Below, piece after piece: positions 7,394 through 15,464 of a DNA stretch of 27,662 nucleotides. Where the stretch lies: the NCBI GenBank assembly GCA_002336855.1, contig DDEV01000104.1:949-28610 (forward strand), in the 5' to 3' direction. The position numbers and the translations under genes are program-made. Source of the stretch: Leucobacter sp. UBA1945. Lineage in GTDB: Bacteria > Actinomycetota > Actinomycetes > Actinomycetales > Microbacteriaceae. Within the stretch, counting starts at the first letter, position 1, and each line of letters starts with the position of its first letter. Under the pieces are notes generated by a model, which made no database searches, was not told where the DNA came from, and saw only the letters and a program-made list of their open reading frames with translations.

Positions 7394-8829
7394 CAGGCCC
7401 TCGAAGCGCCGTGGTGAATGCGCGTGTGCTTGATCTGCAGGTAGCTGCGCAGCCCTTCCCTGCCGTGCTCGTAGCCGAAGCCGCTGCCCTTGCGCCCGCC
7501 GTAAGGGGCGTTCATGATGCCGGGGTCGGGGTTGTTGATCGCGACGTTGCCGTAATCGAGCAGCGCGCTGAGCCTATGGGTCTCCCGCAGGTCCTCGGTG
7601 TAGGCGTATGCCGCGAGCCCGGAGTCTGCGCGGTTGGCGAGTTCGATCGCTTCGTCGAGCGAATCGACCGGCGTCACGCCGACGATCGGGCCGAACGACT
7701 CTTCGCTCATGACCAGCATCTCGGGCGTGCAGTCGCCGAGCACCACGGGCGCCACGAAGTAGCCGTTGCCCGGCACCTCGCGCTCGGCCGTGTGGCGCGT
7801 GGCACCGGCCGCCAGCGCATCGTTGATGTGCGCGGTCACCTTGGCCAGGCCTTCTTCGTTCGCCATTGGCCCCATGTCGGTCGCGGGGTCGGTACCATCG
7901 CCGACTCGCAGGGCGTCGACCGCCGCCGACAGTAACCGCATGAACTCGTCGTACCGCTTACGGTGCACGTAGATGCGGTTGATCGCGATGCAGATCTGCC
8001 CGGCGTTGCGGAATCCGCGTCGGGCGGCCCCAGCCGCGGCCTTCTCGAGGTCGGCATGCTCGGTGACAATCATCGGACACGAGCCGCCGAGTTCCATCGA
8101 AAGCGGGATCGCGTGATGCACCGAGGTCGCAATGCGATTGCCGGTCGCGGTCGAACCGGTGAACGCGATCTTGTCGACTAGCGGGTGGCTCACAAGGGTC
8201 GGACCTACGCCCTTTCCGCTCACGAGGTTCGCGACGCCGGCCGGAAAGCCCGCTTCGTCGAGGCATTCGAAGAGCATCGCCGCAGACAGCGCCGAGTACT
8301 CCGAGGGCTTGACGACGATGGTCGCGCCCGCGCCGAGTGCGGCGCACAGCTTCCAGCCGATGAGTTCGAGCGGGTAATTCCACGGGGTGATGGCAGCGAC
8401 GACGCCGATCGGCTCGTAGGTGACGAGGCTCGTGTAGTCGTTGCTGTCGACGGGGACGAGTTCGCCGAACACGCGCTCAGCCTCTTCGGCGTAGAACCGG
8501 AATGCCTGTGCGAGCTTGCGCACCTCGCCGAGCGATTCGGCGAGCGTCTTGCCCATCTCGCTCGTGACCGCGAGCGAAAGCTCCTGCTCCCTGCGGTCGA
8601 TGATCTCGGCGGTGCGGCGAAGCAGCGCGCCGCGCTCGTACGGCGTCGTGTGTCGCCAAGTGCTGAACGCCTCGTGCGCAGCACATACCGCAGCATCGAC
8701 GTCTTCGGGAGCGGCCTGCGCCACCTCGGCAAGCGGCTGCAGAGTGGCCGGGTTCAACGGCGAGAACGACTCTGCTCCCCCGCGCCATTCACCGCCGATA
8801 TAGTTCTCGATCTGCATGATCTCACTCAT
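7393..8829 (-). CDS. NAD(P)-dependent aldehyde dehydrogenase (semialdehyde/glycolaldehyde type)
   Basis: The 478-residue enzyme oxidises an aldehyde to the acid. Visible features are the PWNYP motif (N151), cofactor residues IVVKPSEYSA, FTGSTATG, the general base E246 in MELGGSCP, the nucleophile C280 in NAGQICIAINR, and SEESFGPIVGV. The succinate-semialdehyde/glycolaldehyde/2-oxoglutarate-semialdehyde group shares this layout. Next to a XylX-type FAH protein, the attractive reading is 2-oxoglutarate semialdehyde to 2-oxoglutarate, the last step of the Weimberg route; glycolaldehyde to glycolate is the alternative. It overlaps the preceding 2-hydroxyacid dehydrogenase by ATGA and the following kinase by one base, so it lies in the core of a tightly coupled operon. 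Confidence 0.88.
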   Translation of the reverse strand: MSEIMQIENYIGGEWRGGAESFSPLNPATLQPLAEVAQAAPEDVDAAVCAAHEAFSTWRHTTPYERGALLRRTAEIIDRREQELSLAVTSEMGKTLAESLGEVRKLAQAFRFYAEEAERVFGELVPVDSNDYTSLVTYEPIGVVAAITPWNYPLELIGWKLCAALGAGATIVVKPSEYSALSAAMLFECLDEAGFPAGVANLVSGKGVGPTLVSHPLVDKIAFTGSTATGNRIATSVHHAIPLSMELGGSCPMIVTEHADLEKAAAGAARRGFRNAGQICIAINRIYVHRKRYDEFMRLLSAAVDALRVGDGTDPATDMGPMANEEGLAKVTAHINDALAAGATRHTAEREVPGNGYFVAPVVLGDCTPEMLVMSEESFGPIVGVTPVDSLDEAIELANRADSGLAAYAYTEDLRETHRLSALLDYGNVAINNPDPGIMNAPYGGRKGSGFGYEHGREGLRSYLQIKHTRIHHGASRA

Positions 8830-9830
8830 GCCACTGCCCCCTCACTCAGGCCGGCCGTCGGCCGCGGATTGTTGACGCGGCACCGCAGTTCTGCACCGGT
8901 CTGCGCGCGTTCTGCCTCTTCGACGGCGAGGCTCTGAAGTTTTTGCATTGAGCTTTCAGAATAGAACGCCGCGTGAGGGGTGAGGATGGCCCCCGAGATC
9001 GAACGGATTGGATGCTGCTCGGGAAGCGGCTCCGGATCGAACACATCGAGGCCCACCCCGGCGAGCTTTCCGCTCCGCAGCCCGTCGACGACGGCATCCA
9101 GATCAACGAGTGCGCCGCGCGCGGTATTCACGATGTACGCCCCTTGAGGCATCTTTGCGATGCTCTCTGCGTTGACCGCCTGATACGTCTCGGGCGTCGC
9201 AGGAGCGTGCAGGGTGACGAGATTCGAACGCCGCCAGAACTCATCGAGCTCAACCTGTTCAATACCGAAATCGCGCAGGCGATCCTTGTCCGCAAACGGG
9301 TCGTAGGCGACCAGCGTGAAACCGAAGCCGCGAAGCCTCTCGGCAACAGTGAAGCCGATTCGTCCAGTTCCGAACAGCCCGATGGTCACCTCCGAAAATT
9401 CGAGAATCGGGGCCTGGTCAGCAGGCTTCAGCCAGCTGCCGCCCGAAATCACCTCGTTGAACTGGTGCAGCCGACGCAGCAGCATCAGGGTCAGGCTGAC
9501 AGCATGGTCGGCAACCGTGGTCGTACCGTAATCGGGAACGTTGCATACCGAAATCCCACGAGCGTTCGCCGCCTCGATGTCAACGTTGTCCCAGCCCACC
9601 CCGTACCTGATGATCACGGCTCCCGGCGCGAGCGCATCGAGCACGGCAGGGGTTATCGGCGCGAAGTTCACGAAGACTATGTTCGCCCCGCGTACCGCGT
9701 CAATGGTTTCTTCTTCGGTGACGCATTGGCGGGAACGGAACTCAGCGCCATGGCGCTCGGCGAACTCGCGTTCGCGGTCGAGACCCGCAAAGATGTGGTC
9801 GGTGACTACGACGATGCTCATATCGGGCAC
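8826..9830 (-). CDS. D-isomer-specific 2-hydroxyacid dehydrogenase (SerA/CtBP-like)
   Basis: The enzyme reversibly reduces a 2-oxoacid with NAD(P)H; the exact substrate is unknown. The Rossmann fingerprint is TIGLFGTGRIG (about 149-159). The catalytic triad is R238 in VNTARGALVD, E267 in FDPEPLP, and H286 in LTPHAAFYSE. At 334 residues it lacks the C-terminal regulatory domain of full SerA proteins and resembles C-terminal-binding-protein-like dehydrogenases. The GTG at 9830 overlaps the upstream FAH stop (TAGTG) with GGAAAG at suitable spacing; an ATG three codons later is possible. In this operon it may act on a keto-deoxy acid, hydroxypyruvate or glyoxylate, and I cannot choose between these from sequence. 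Confidence 0.88.
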   Translation of the reverse strand: MPDMSIVVVTDHIFAGLDREREFAERHGAEFRSRQCVTEEETIDAVRGANIVFVNFAPITPAVLDALAPGAVIIRYGVGWDNVDIEAANARGISVCNVPDYGTTTVADHAVSLTLMLLRRLHQFNEVISGGSWLKPADQAPILEFSEVTIGLFGTGRIGFTVAERLRGFGFTLVAYDPFADKDRLRDFGIEQVELDEFWRRSNLVTLHAPATPETYQAVNAESIAKMPQGAYIVNTARGALVDLDAVVDGLRSGKLAGVGLDVFDPEPLPEQHPIRSISGAILTPHAAFYSESSMQKLQSLAVEEAERAQTGAELRCRVNNPRPTAGLSEGAVA

Positions 9831-11020
9831 TACTTTCCGACTCGTTCAACGAGTCCGCGATCGACGAGATTGGCGATAAGGCTTCGCAGGCCAAACGTCC
9901 AGGGCTGCGCCTTCTCGGAGGTGTTCACCCGGTTCGCCAGCGTGCCGAGCTTCGGATTTGAGATTCGTACTACATCGCCGAGAGCGTGAGTGAAGCCCTG
10001 CCCTGCTGCCCCGCGATCCTTAGTCGGGGCGAAGAGGGTGCCCGTGTAGAGCACGAGCCCATCAGGATACTGATGGCTTTCACTCAGCGTGTAAGCTGCG
10101 AGCTCTTCGACGTCGCGGCTGATCTTCTGCATGTTGCTCACCTCGTCGAGCACGAAGCCGTCTTCGCCGAGCACCTTGAGATTCACCTCGGCGCTGCGCA
10201 CATCGTCGATGTCGAACTGCTCATCGAAGAGTCGAATGAACGGGCCGAGCGCTGCCGAGGCGTTGTTGTCCTTCGCCTTCGGCAGCAGTAGCGCCGAACG
10301 TCCCTCGACGTCACGCAGGTTCACGTCGTTGCCGAGCGTTGCCCCCAGAATCTTTCCGGCAGAGTTGATGACAAGCGCAACCTCGGGCTCAGGGTTGTTC
10401 CATTCCGAGATCTCGGCCACGCCGATCTGTTGCCCGAAGCCCACCGCCGAGAGCGGTTGTGCTTTCGTGAACACCTCGGGATCGGGGCCAAGTCCGACCT
10501 CGAGATATTGCGACCAGAGTCCGCGTTCCACCATCGAGCGCTTAAGTTCTGCAGCCTGCTCGCTGCCGGGCTGAACCTCCGAGAGCTTGACGCCGAGGGT
10601 CTCTTCGAAGCTCGCCCGAATCTCATCGGCTTTCGCAGGGTCTCCGCCCGCGCGCTCTTCGATCAGCCGCTCGACGAGCGACGCGGCAAACGTCACCCCC
10701 GCGGCTTTCACCGCCGCAAGGTCGATGGGGGCAAGAAGGTGCACCGCGTCAGTGCGCTCATTCAGTGAGTTCTCGATGACTTCGAACAGCGGCCAGCTGG
10801 CGCCGCCCTCAGCTGCTCGGACTGCTGCCAACGGCTGCGATTGCTCAGTGAGATCGGTCATAGTGGGGAAGGAAGCGCTGATGTCGACGAGGTGCTCGCC
10901 GCGCACAACCACGGTCGCCGGACCCGCGAACTCCGGCACAAAGACACGCCCGACGAGCGTTGCCGTCTCAACATCTTGCGGAAGCGCGTCGTTCATGCTC
11001 TCGGCCAAAAGTATCGACAT
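9830..11020 (-). CDS. Fumarylacetoacetate hydrolase-fold protein, XylX-like 2-keto-3-deoxy-pentonate dehydratase candidate
   Basis: This 396-residue cytoplasmic protein belongs to the long FAH subfamily that includes XylX of the Weimberg pathway, which dehydrates 2-keto-3-deoxy-D-xylonate to 2-oxoglutarate semialdehyde. An N-terminal domain (TLVGRVFVPE through VTFAASLVERLIEERAGGD) is typical of the subfamily. The metal site is visible as E211 and E213 in WNNPEPEV and D232 in LGNDVNLRD, with lysines in LLLPKAKDNN (248-250). The ATG at 11020 is chosen over an upstream in-frame ATG at 11071 because AAGGAG is 10 bases before it. It is the first gene of the leftward operon, just downstream of the palindrome shared with gntR. 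Substrate assignment is family inference; FAH proteins also include hydrolases and decarboxylases. Confidence 0.82.
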   Translation of the reverse strand: MSILLAESMNDALPQDVETATLVGRVFVPEFAGPATVVVRGEHLVDISASFPTMTDLTEQSQPLAAVRAAEGGASWPLFEVIENSLNERTDAVHLLAPIDLAAVKAAGVTFAASLVERLIEERAGGDPAKADEIRASFEETLGVKLSEVQPGSEQAAELKRSMVERGLWSQYLEVGLGPDPEVFTKAQPLSAVGFGQQIGVAEISEWNNPEPEVALVINSAGKILGATLGNDVNLRDVEGRSALLLPKAKDNNASAALGPFIRLFDEQFDIDDVRSAEVNLKVLGEDGFVLDEVSNMQKISRDVEELAAYTLSESHQYPDGLVLYTGTLFAPTKDRGAAGQGFTHALGDVVRISNPKLGTLANRVNTSEKAQPWTFGLRSLIANLVDRGLVERVGK

Positions 11021-11098
11021 TCGGTGGTCACTCCTTGAGATTTGGTTGTTCAACAGCGAACAACGGCTCATCGCTTCACTTTAATTTCGCGATAGTTA

Positions 11099-11115
11099 AG
11101 ATCATAATATGATCT
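11099..11115. promoter_or_regulatory. Palindromic operator between FAH gene and gntR
   Basis: AGATCATA-A-TATGATCT is a perfect 17-bp palindrome centred at 11107, followed by another TGATC half site. The 13-bp core ATCATAATATGAT recurs before the binding-protein gene and, with one change, before the polyol dehydrogenase gene. GntR/FCD regulators bind short palindromes of this kind, and the position between the regulator and a target operon supports autoregulation and control of both directions. The core contains TATGAT on both strands, so the operator may overlap the -10 elements. Confidence 0.7.
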
Positions 11116-11148
11116 CATGATCACTTCAAGATAGTCTTTATGCATAGA

Positions 11149-11175
11149 AGTGCGAAGGTCAGTGACCTGCGCACT
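11149..11175. promoter_or_regulatory. Inverted repeat in gntR leader
   Basis: AGGTCA-G-TGACCT (11156-11168) is a perfect palindrome. After one mismatch it is extended by AGTGCG and CGCACT, giving a 27-bp inverted repeat. It lies between the main operator and the gntR start, so it would be a stable hairpin in the gntR 5' leader or a second protein-binding site. Nothing in the sequence decides between the two. Confidence 0.5.
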
Positions 11176-11204
11176 AAACAGCAAGAAGAAACCATGAGGA
11201 CGCT

Positions 11205-11942
11205 ATGCCGAACGGACCGCAAGCGCGCAAGGTAGCCGCACGTCCCCCCCGCCTGCCAGAGCTCGTCGCTAATCAGATGCAGGAGTACGTACTCAGCCAG
11301 AATCTGAAGCCCGGAGACAAACTCCCCACCGAGCCGGAGATGTCTGAGATGTACGAGGTGAGCCGGCAGGTCGTGCGTGAAGCTGCCCGCGTGCTTGAGC
11401 AGCGCGGCCTTGTCGAGATACGCGCGGGCCGGGGCATGAGTGTTGCAGAGGTCAACGTCGATCGGGTACACGACATCTATCGCCTGTTTCTTCAGTTCAA
11501 GCCAGAGAATTTCGAAGACCTCCTTGCGGCAAGGTTGATTCTCGAACCAGCAATCGCAGCAATCGCCGCAGAGCAACGAACCGAGGCCGACATGGAGCGC
11601 ATTCGAAGGCCGCTAGAGGCGAGCCGCAACCTGCCCGCAGACGCTTTTGATGAGCATCTCACACTCGATCTAGAGTTTCACCGCGAAGTGACCCTGGCTA
11701 GCCACAACCCGTTTCTGATTGCGCTCTCGGCACCGATCAACGAGTTTCTGCGCGATGTCTACGAAGAGCCGATCGCTTACCTCTCTTCACTTCCGCAAAC
11801 GCACGAGGAGCACCAACAGATTCTTGATGCCCTCGCCGACCAGAATCCGGAGGCGGCCCGCGAGGCGACGACCAATCACCTCACACGAGTCCGAGTTCAA
11901 GGGCCAAAACTCATTCCCAAGCTTCTGAGCTCAGACAAGTAG
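11205..11942 (+). CDS. GntR family regulator with FCD domain (FadR-like)
   Basis: This 245-residue transcription factor probably controls the flanking sugar genes. The winged helix-turn-helix spans about residues 17-80 (LPELVANQMQEYVLSQNLKPGDKLPTEPEMSEMYEVSRQVVREAARVLEQRGLVEIRAGRGMSV). The FCD ligand domain (about 95-235) includes LDLEFHREVTLASHNPFL and EEHQQILDALADQNPEAAREATTNHL, with the histidines that commonly bind a metal and a carboxylated effector. An organic-acid or sugar-acid inducer is therefore plausible. The ATG has GAGGA upstream. It is divergent from the FAH operon and convergent with the transporter unit, and the shared palindromes suggest it represses all three target promoters. 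Confidence 0.92.
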   Translation: MPNGPQARKVAARPPRLPELVANQMQEYVLSQNLKPGDKLPTEPEMSEMYEVSRQVVREAARVLEQRGLVEIRAGRGMSVAEVNVDRVHDIYRLFLQFKPENFEDLLAARLILEPAIAAIAAEQRTEADMERIRRPLEASRNLPADAFDEHLTLDLEFHREVTLASHNPFLIALSAPINEFLRDVYEEPIAYLSSLPQTHEEHQQILDALADQNPEAAREATTNHLTRVRVQGPKLIPKLLSSDK

Positions 11943-11954
11943 ACCAGCCGATCG

Positions 11955-11996
11955 CGTTGATCCCTGCCGCAGCGATCGCTGCCGCAGGGATCAACG
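11955..11996. terminator. 42-bp palindrome between convergent gntR and SDR genes
   Basis: Positions 11955-11975 and 11976-11996 are inverse complements except for one C/C mismatch (11968/11983). The hairpin starts 12 bases after the gntR stop and ends 17 bases from the SDR stop. Only TTTG follows on the + strand. It probably terminates both converging transcripts. Confidence 0.65.
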
Positions 11997-12013
11997 TTTG
12001 CGTTCACCGATGC

Positions 12014-12736
12014 TCAGCGCAGCGAGTAGCCTCCGTCAACGAGCAGTTCAGACCCATGAAAGTACCCGGCCTCATCGCTCAGCAAGAACGCAACTGTTGC
12101 GGCGATCTCCTTCGGCGACGCGAATCGTCCTACCGGGGTCTGCGCCAACCACTCATCGAACTGATGCTGCTTCTTTGAGAGCAATGGCGTGTCGACATAT
12201 CCAGGTGCGACGGCGTTTACCCGCACGCCTCGAGATGCCCATTCCGATGCAAGGGATCGTGCAAGGGCAGAAACCCCGGCCTTCGAGGCATTGTACGCGC
12301 ACTGCTTCTGCGGAACATTGACGACGTGAGTGCCGCTCATCGATGAGATCAGCACGATTCTGCCATCGCCCTGCCGCAAGAACTCGCGCCCGAACGCCTG
12401 CGCCGAAAAGAACACACCGCGAAGATTAATTCCCATCGTGAAATCAAACTCCTCGGGGGTCATATCTTCTGCGGCGATGTCGTCTTCAACCACGCCTGCG
12501 GCTGCGACGAGCGAATCAATGCGGCCCTCGCGCTGCACGATCTCGGCTACTGCGCGGCTGAGCGAGGCGGAGTCAGTGACGTTGACTGCCAGCGAGAACG
12601 CGTCGCCCTCGACCGCCCTGAGGTCAAGCGAGTACACGATCGCTCCGTCAGTACGCAATCGCTCGCAGACGGCGAGTCCGATCCCTCCGGATCCTCCGGT
12701 CACGGCGGCGACTCGACGAGCTGGTTGTGCTGTCAT
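12014..12736 (-). CDS. SDR family oxidoreductase (end of transporter operon)
   Basis: A 240-residue classical short-chain dehydrogenase using NAD(P). The cofactor motif is TGGSGGIG (13-20), the structural helix carries N104 in GINLRG, and the catalytic part is LISSMSG followed by Y148 and K152 in YNASK. The C-terminus HGSELLVDGGYSLR is typical of the family. D40 after the second strand (SLDLR) suggests a preference for NAD. The ATG has a strong GGAGGAG site and lies 39 bp after the permease gene, so it is probably the last gene of the sugar-uptake unit. A role in oxidising the imported sugar or polyol, or a derivative such as a keto-deoxy acid, is likely, but the substrate is unknown. Confidence 0.88.
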   Translation of the reverse strand: MTAQPARRVAAVTGGSGGIGLAVCERLRTDGAIVYSLDLRAVEGDAFSLAVNVTDSASLSRAVAEIVQREGRIDSLVAAAGVVEDDIAAEDMTPEEFDFTMGINLRGVFFSAQAFGREFLRQGDGRIVLISSMSGTHVVNVPQKQCAYNASKAGVSALARSLASEWASRGVRVNAVAPGYVDTPLLSKKQHQFDEWLAQTPVGRFASPKEIAATVAFLLSDEAGYFHGSELLVDGGYSLR

Positions 12737-12775
12737 TTCAGAACTCCTCCGACATCAATTCGCAAATGTGAGCGG

Positions 12776-13816
12776 TCACGAAGCGTTTCGGCGCCGCAGC
12801 AGCCCGCGCCAGTAGTTCAAGAACTTCTCACGGTTTGCTTTGCCAGAACCAAGCTTCGCTGCGAGCACCGCACCGACCAGCACGACGCCGTTAAAGACCG
12901 GCTGCACCCAGGCATCTGCACCGAGCATGAAAAGGCCCGTGGTGCCGGCAGCAACCAAGAAGACTGCGACAAAGGTGCCCCACACGTTATAGAAGCCGCG
13001 GCGAATCGAGGTCTCGCCCAAGAAGCACGCCGCGATAGCAGGCATCAGAAACTCAGAGCCGTTGGTCGGCGCGGCAGAACCCACCTGCGCGACCTGCACC
13101 ACGCCACCAAGGCCAGCGAGAATCGCGCCGAACACGAACGAGCCGATTACCGTTCGCTCCACCCGAATGCCGGTGAGTCGCGCAGCGTCCTCGTTCCCGC
13201 CAATCGCATAGAGTCGGCGCCCAATCGGCCGGAAGTACAGTACGAACCAGATCACCAGCGCAACCACCGTGGCGTAGATGAATGGCAGCGGTACGCCGCC
13301 GGGACGGCTCTGGCCGAGCGCCTTGAACTCCGCCGGAATTCCGTCGTAAATTACCTGTCCCTTCGAGTACAGCAGAATCGCACCGAATAGGATTGTTTGA
13401 GTACCTAGCGTCACCACAAGCGATTGCAGCTTGAACAGCGCTACGAGAACGCCGTTCACCAGGCCGACGAATGCACTCGCAAGCACGACAATGAGCACCG
13501 CTACTGACCAGTGACTGACTGAGCCGTTCGCCATCAGACCCGTGGCCAGGACGCCACCGAACCCAGCCATCGTTGCCACGCTCAAGTCGAAGTGCCCCGT
13601 AATGAGCGGCAGCATCAGACCCAGCGAGACGAGCACAATTGATGAGTTCGCCTGTAGAACAGAACCGAAGTTTCCGAGCGTCGGATATGTGTCCGGACGC
13701 AGAGATGAGAACAGCACAACGACCGCGATAAGGGCAATGACAATGCCGTACTTGCTGAGTTGCTGCCCTACTGCCCGCACGCCGTGTGGCGTAGCTGTAG
13801 TGATCTGAGTGGTCAT
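12776..13816 (-). CDS. Sugar ABC transporter permease (RbsC family)
   Basis: This 346-residue inner-membrane protein forms the translocation path of a ribose/xylose-type importer. Eight to ten hydrophobic segments are visible, among them YGIVIALIAVVVLFSSL, SSIVLVSLGLMLPLITGHFDLSVATMAGFGG (with the conserved G-x-x-DLSV), and WVQPVFNGVVLVGAVLAA near the end. The cytoplasmic loop GRRLYAIGGNEDAARLTGIRVERT carries the family GGN-x-x-AARL-x-GI coupling motif. A basic tail (NREKFLNYWRGLLRRRNAS) follows. The ATG overlaps the ATPase stop (ATGA) with GGAGAA upstream, so translation is coupled. It probably works as a homodimer with the adjacent ATPase and lipoprotein. Confidence 0.92.
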   Translation of the reverse strand: MTTQITTATPHGVRAVGQQLSKYGIVIALIAVVVLFSSLRPDTYPTLGNFGSVLQANSSIVLVSLGLMLPLITGHFDLSVATMAGFGGVLATGLMANGSVSHWSVAVLIVVLASAFVGLVNGVLVALFKLQSLVVTLGTQTILFGAILLYSKGQVIYDGIPAEFKALGQSRPGGVPLPFIYATVVALVIWFVLYFRPIGRRLYAIGGNEDAARLTGIRVERTVIGSFVFGAILAGLGGVVQVAQVGSAAPTNGSEFLMPAIAACFLGETSIRRGFYNVWGTFVAVFLVAAGTTGLFMLGADAWVQPVFNGVVLVGAVLAAKLGSGKANREKFLNYWRGLLRRRNAS

Positions 13817-15405
13817 GATTCTCCGTGTGTCGCAGTTTCTGGGTCAGTGGCGTAGCTTGCCGCCGCGATGGCGTCGACGGTTATCTCTTCGCCAATAAGT
13901 TCTGATACGAATCGCCCCGCGCGCATAATGAGCACCCGATCGGCGTGCTCAGCGATGAGGTCGATGTCCGAGTCGAGCATGAGTACCGCGAGGCCGCTGT
14001 GCGCAACACGCTGCTCGATCGTTCCCATAATTGTTCGTCTCGCGCCAATATCGACACCGTAAGTACATTCGTCGAGGATCAGTGCCTCGAGCTCAAGCTC
14101 GAGCCACTTTCCGAGAATTACCTTCTGTTGGTTGCCTCCCGATAGCTCGGAAATCTTCTTGCGAGGTTCCGGGGGCCTCACATCAAGGGCGCCGATCGCT
14201 TCCTCGGTCGCGCGCTGCTGGCTCCGCGCCGAAAGCGTCAGCCCACTCGTGTGTTTTTCAAGTGATGCGAGTGTGAGGTTCTCTGCGAGGTCGAAGTTCG
14301 CGATCGCGGCCTGTTTTCGATCTTGCGGAACGTATCCAATCCCTCGTCGAACGCTCGCGTTCGGAGTGATCGATTTCAGCGGCTGCCCATGAAATTCAAC
14401 GACACCGCCGGTGAGTGCTTGAGAGCCGAACAGCAAACGGCCGAGTTCGCTGCGGCCAGATCCCGCGAGGCCGGTGACTGCGAGAACCTCGCCTGGGTAA
14501 ACCCTCAAGCTCGCGTTCTGCACCCTCGCACCCGAGATGCCAATTGCCTCCAGCACCGGTCGCGAGGTGCGCAGCTGATGCGTCACGGTGTCGTCATAGC
14601 TTGTCTCGGTTGCCTTCTGCGCCGCAAACTCTGCACCGTCTGCAAACCCGGTGATCACCGACGTCAGTTCGTCTTGGTTGGTCTGACCGATCGGCCCCGA
14701 GTGCACGAGGTTTCCATCGCGCAGCACCGAGACAGTGTCTGCCATCGCGAATACCTCGTCGAGACGGTGCGAGACGTAGATCAGAGCGACACCCCGATCG
14801 CGCAGCGCGCGGCATCGGCTCAGCAGTTCGCTTACCTGATCGTTTGGAAGACGGGCTGTTGGCTCATCAAGCACCAGCACGCCGCCCGTGTCGATGATTC
14901 CCTTTGTCGCTCGCGCGAGCGCGACGAGAGTCTGCTGAATCGGACCGAGATCCCGAACCAACGTTGCTGGGTCGATGTCATCAATGCCGACCTGGGCGAG
15001 ATCGTGAATGACCTCTTCGCGCTGCTTGCGCCAGGAGATTCGCGGCCCCGCTTTTTGGAAGCCGAGGGCGAGCCCGAAGTTATCTGCGACGGAGAGGCTA
15101 CTGACGAGCCCCAGGTCCTGGTGCACGAAGCGCACGCCGCGCTCCTGCACCAGGGCCGGAGTGAGCTGCAGCCCGATCTCTTCGCCGTTCAGGCTCACTT
15201 GTCCCGACGTGAGGGGATGGTAGCCGGCGAGTATTTTGATCAGCGTGGACTTCCCGGAGCCGTTCGCACCGAGGAGCGCATGGATCGATCCAGGGTAGAA
15301 GTCGAGATTCACTCGATTCAGCACCCGGTTCGTCCCAAATTCCTTGACCAAGTCCCGAAAGGATACAGCAGGTCGTCGCTCCGAGGAGTCCACGTGATTC
15401 GTCAT
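13813..15405 (-). CDS. Sugar ABC transporter ATPase, two nucleotide-binding domains (RbsA/XylG-like)
   Basis: A 530-residue protein with tandem ATPase domains that energises sugar import. Domain 1 has Walker A GANGSGKST (47-54 region), the Q-loop VHQD and Walker B VLVLDEPTA, but the usual LSxxQ signature reads LGPIQQ (153-158). Domain 2 has the degenerate Walker A GLAGSGRSE typical of RbsA proteins, the signature LSGGNQQ (421-427) and Walker B LILDECTYGVD, where the family normally has DEPTRGxD. The start ATG has only a weak ribosome binding site and lies 52 bp after the binding-protein gene, with a hairpin between. That fits lower expression than the binding protein. Confidence 0.92.
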   Translation of the reverse strand: MTNHVDSSERRPAVSFRDLVKEFGTNRVLNRVNLDFYPGSIHALLGANGSGKSTLIKILAGYHPLTSGQVSLNGEEIGLQLTPALVQERGVRFVHQDLGLVSSLSVADNFGLALGFQKAGPRISWRKQREEVIHDLAQVGIDDIDPATLVRDLGPIQQTLVALARATKGIIDTGGVLVLDEPTARLPNDQVSELLSRCRALRDRGVALIYVSHRLDEVFAMADTVSVLRDGNLVHSGPIGQTNQDELTSVITGFADGAEFAAQKATETSYDDTVTHQLRTSRPVLEAIGISGARVQNASLRVYPGEVLAVTGLAGSGRSELGRLLFGSQALTGGVVEFHGQPLKSITPNASVRRGIGYVPQDRKQAAIANFDLAENLTLASLEKHTSGLTLSARSQQRATEEAIGALDVRPPEPRKKISELSGGNQQKVILGKWLELELEALILDECTYGVDIGARRTIMGTIEQRVAHSGLAVLMLDSDIDLIAEHADRVLIMRAGRFVSELIGEEITVDAIAAASYATDPETATHGES

Positions 15406-15443
15406 CGTACTGCTTTCTTTAGCTTGCCCGAAGGGTTGCGTGT

Positions 15444-15464
15444 GAAGTCGCCTACGGCTACTTC
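15444..15464. promoter_or_regulatory. Small hairpin at the end of the binding-protein gene
   Basis: GAAGT-C-GCC-TAC-GGC-T-ACTTC forms a stem of 5 plus 3 bp with one mismatch and a three-base loop, and it includes the stop codon of the binding-protein gene. Such hairpins between binding protein and ATPase genes often protect the upstream message or lower readthrough. No T-run follows. Function is inferred from position. Confidence 0.4.
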
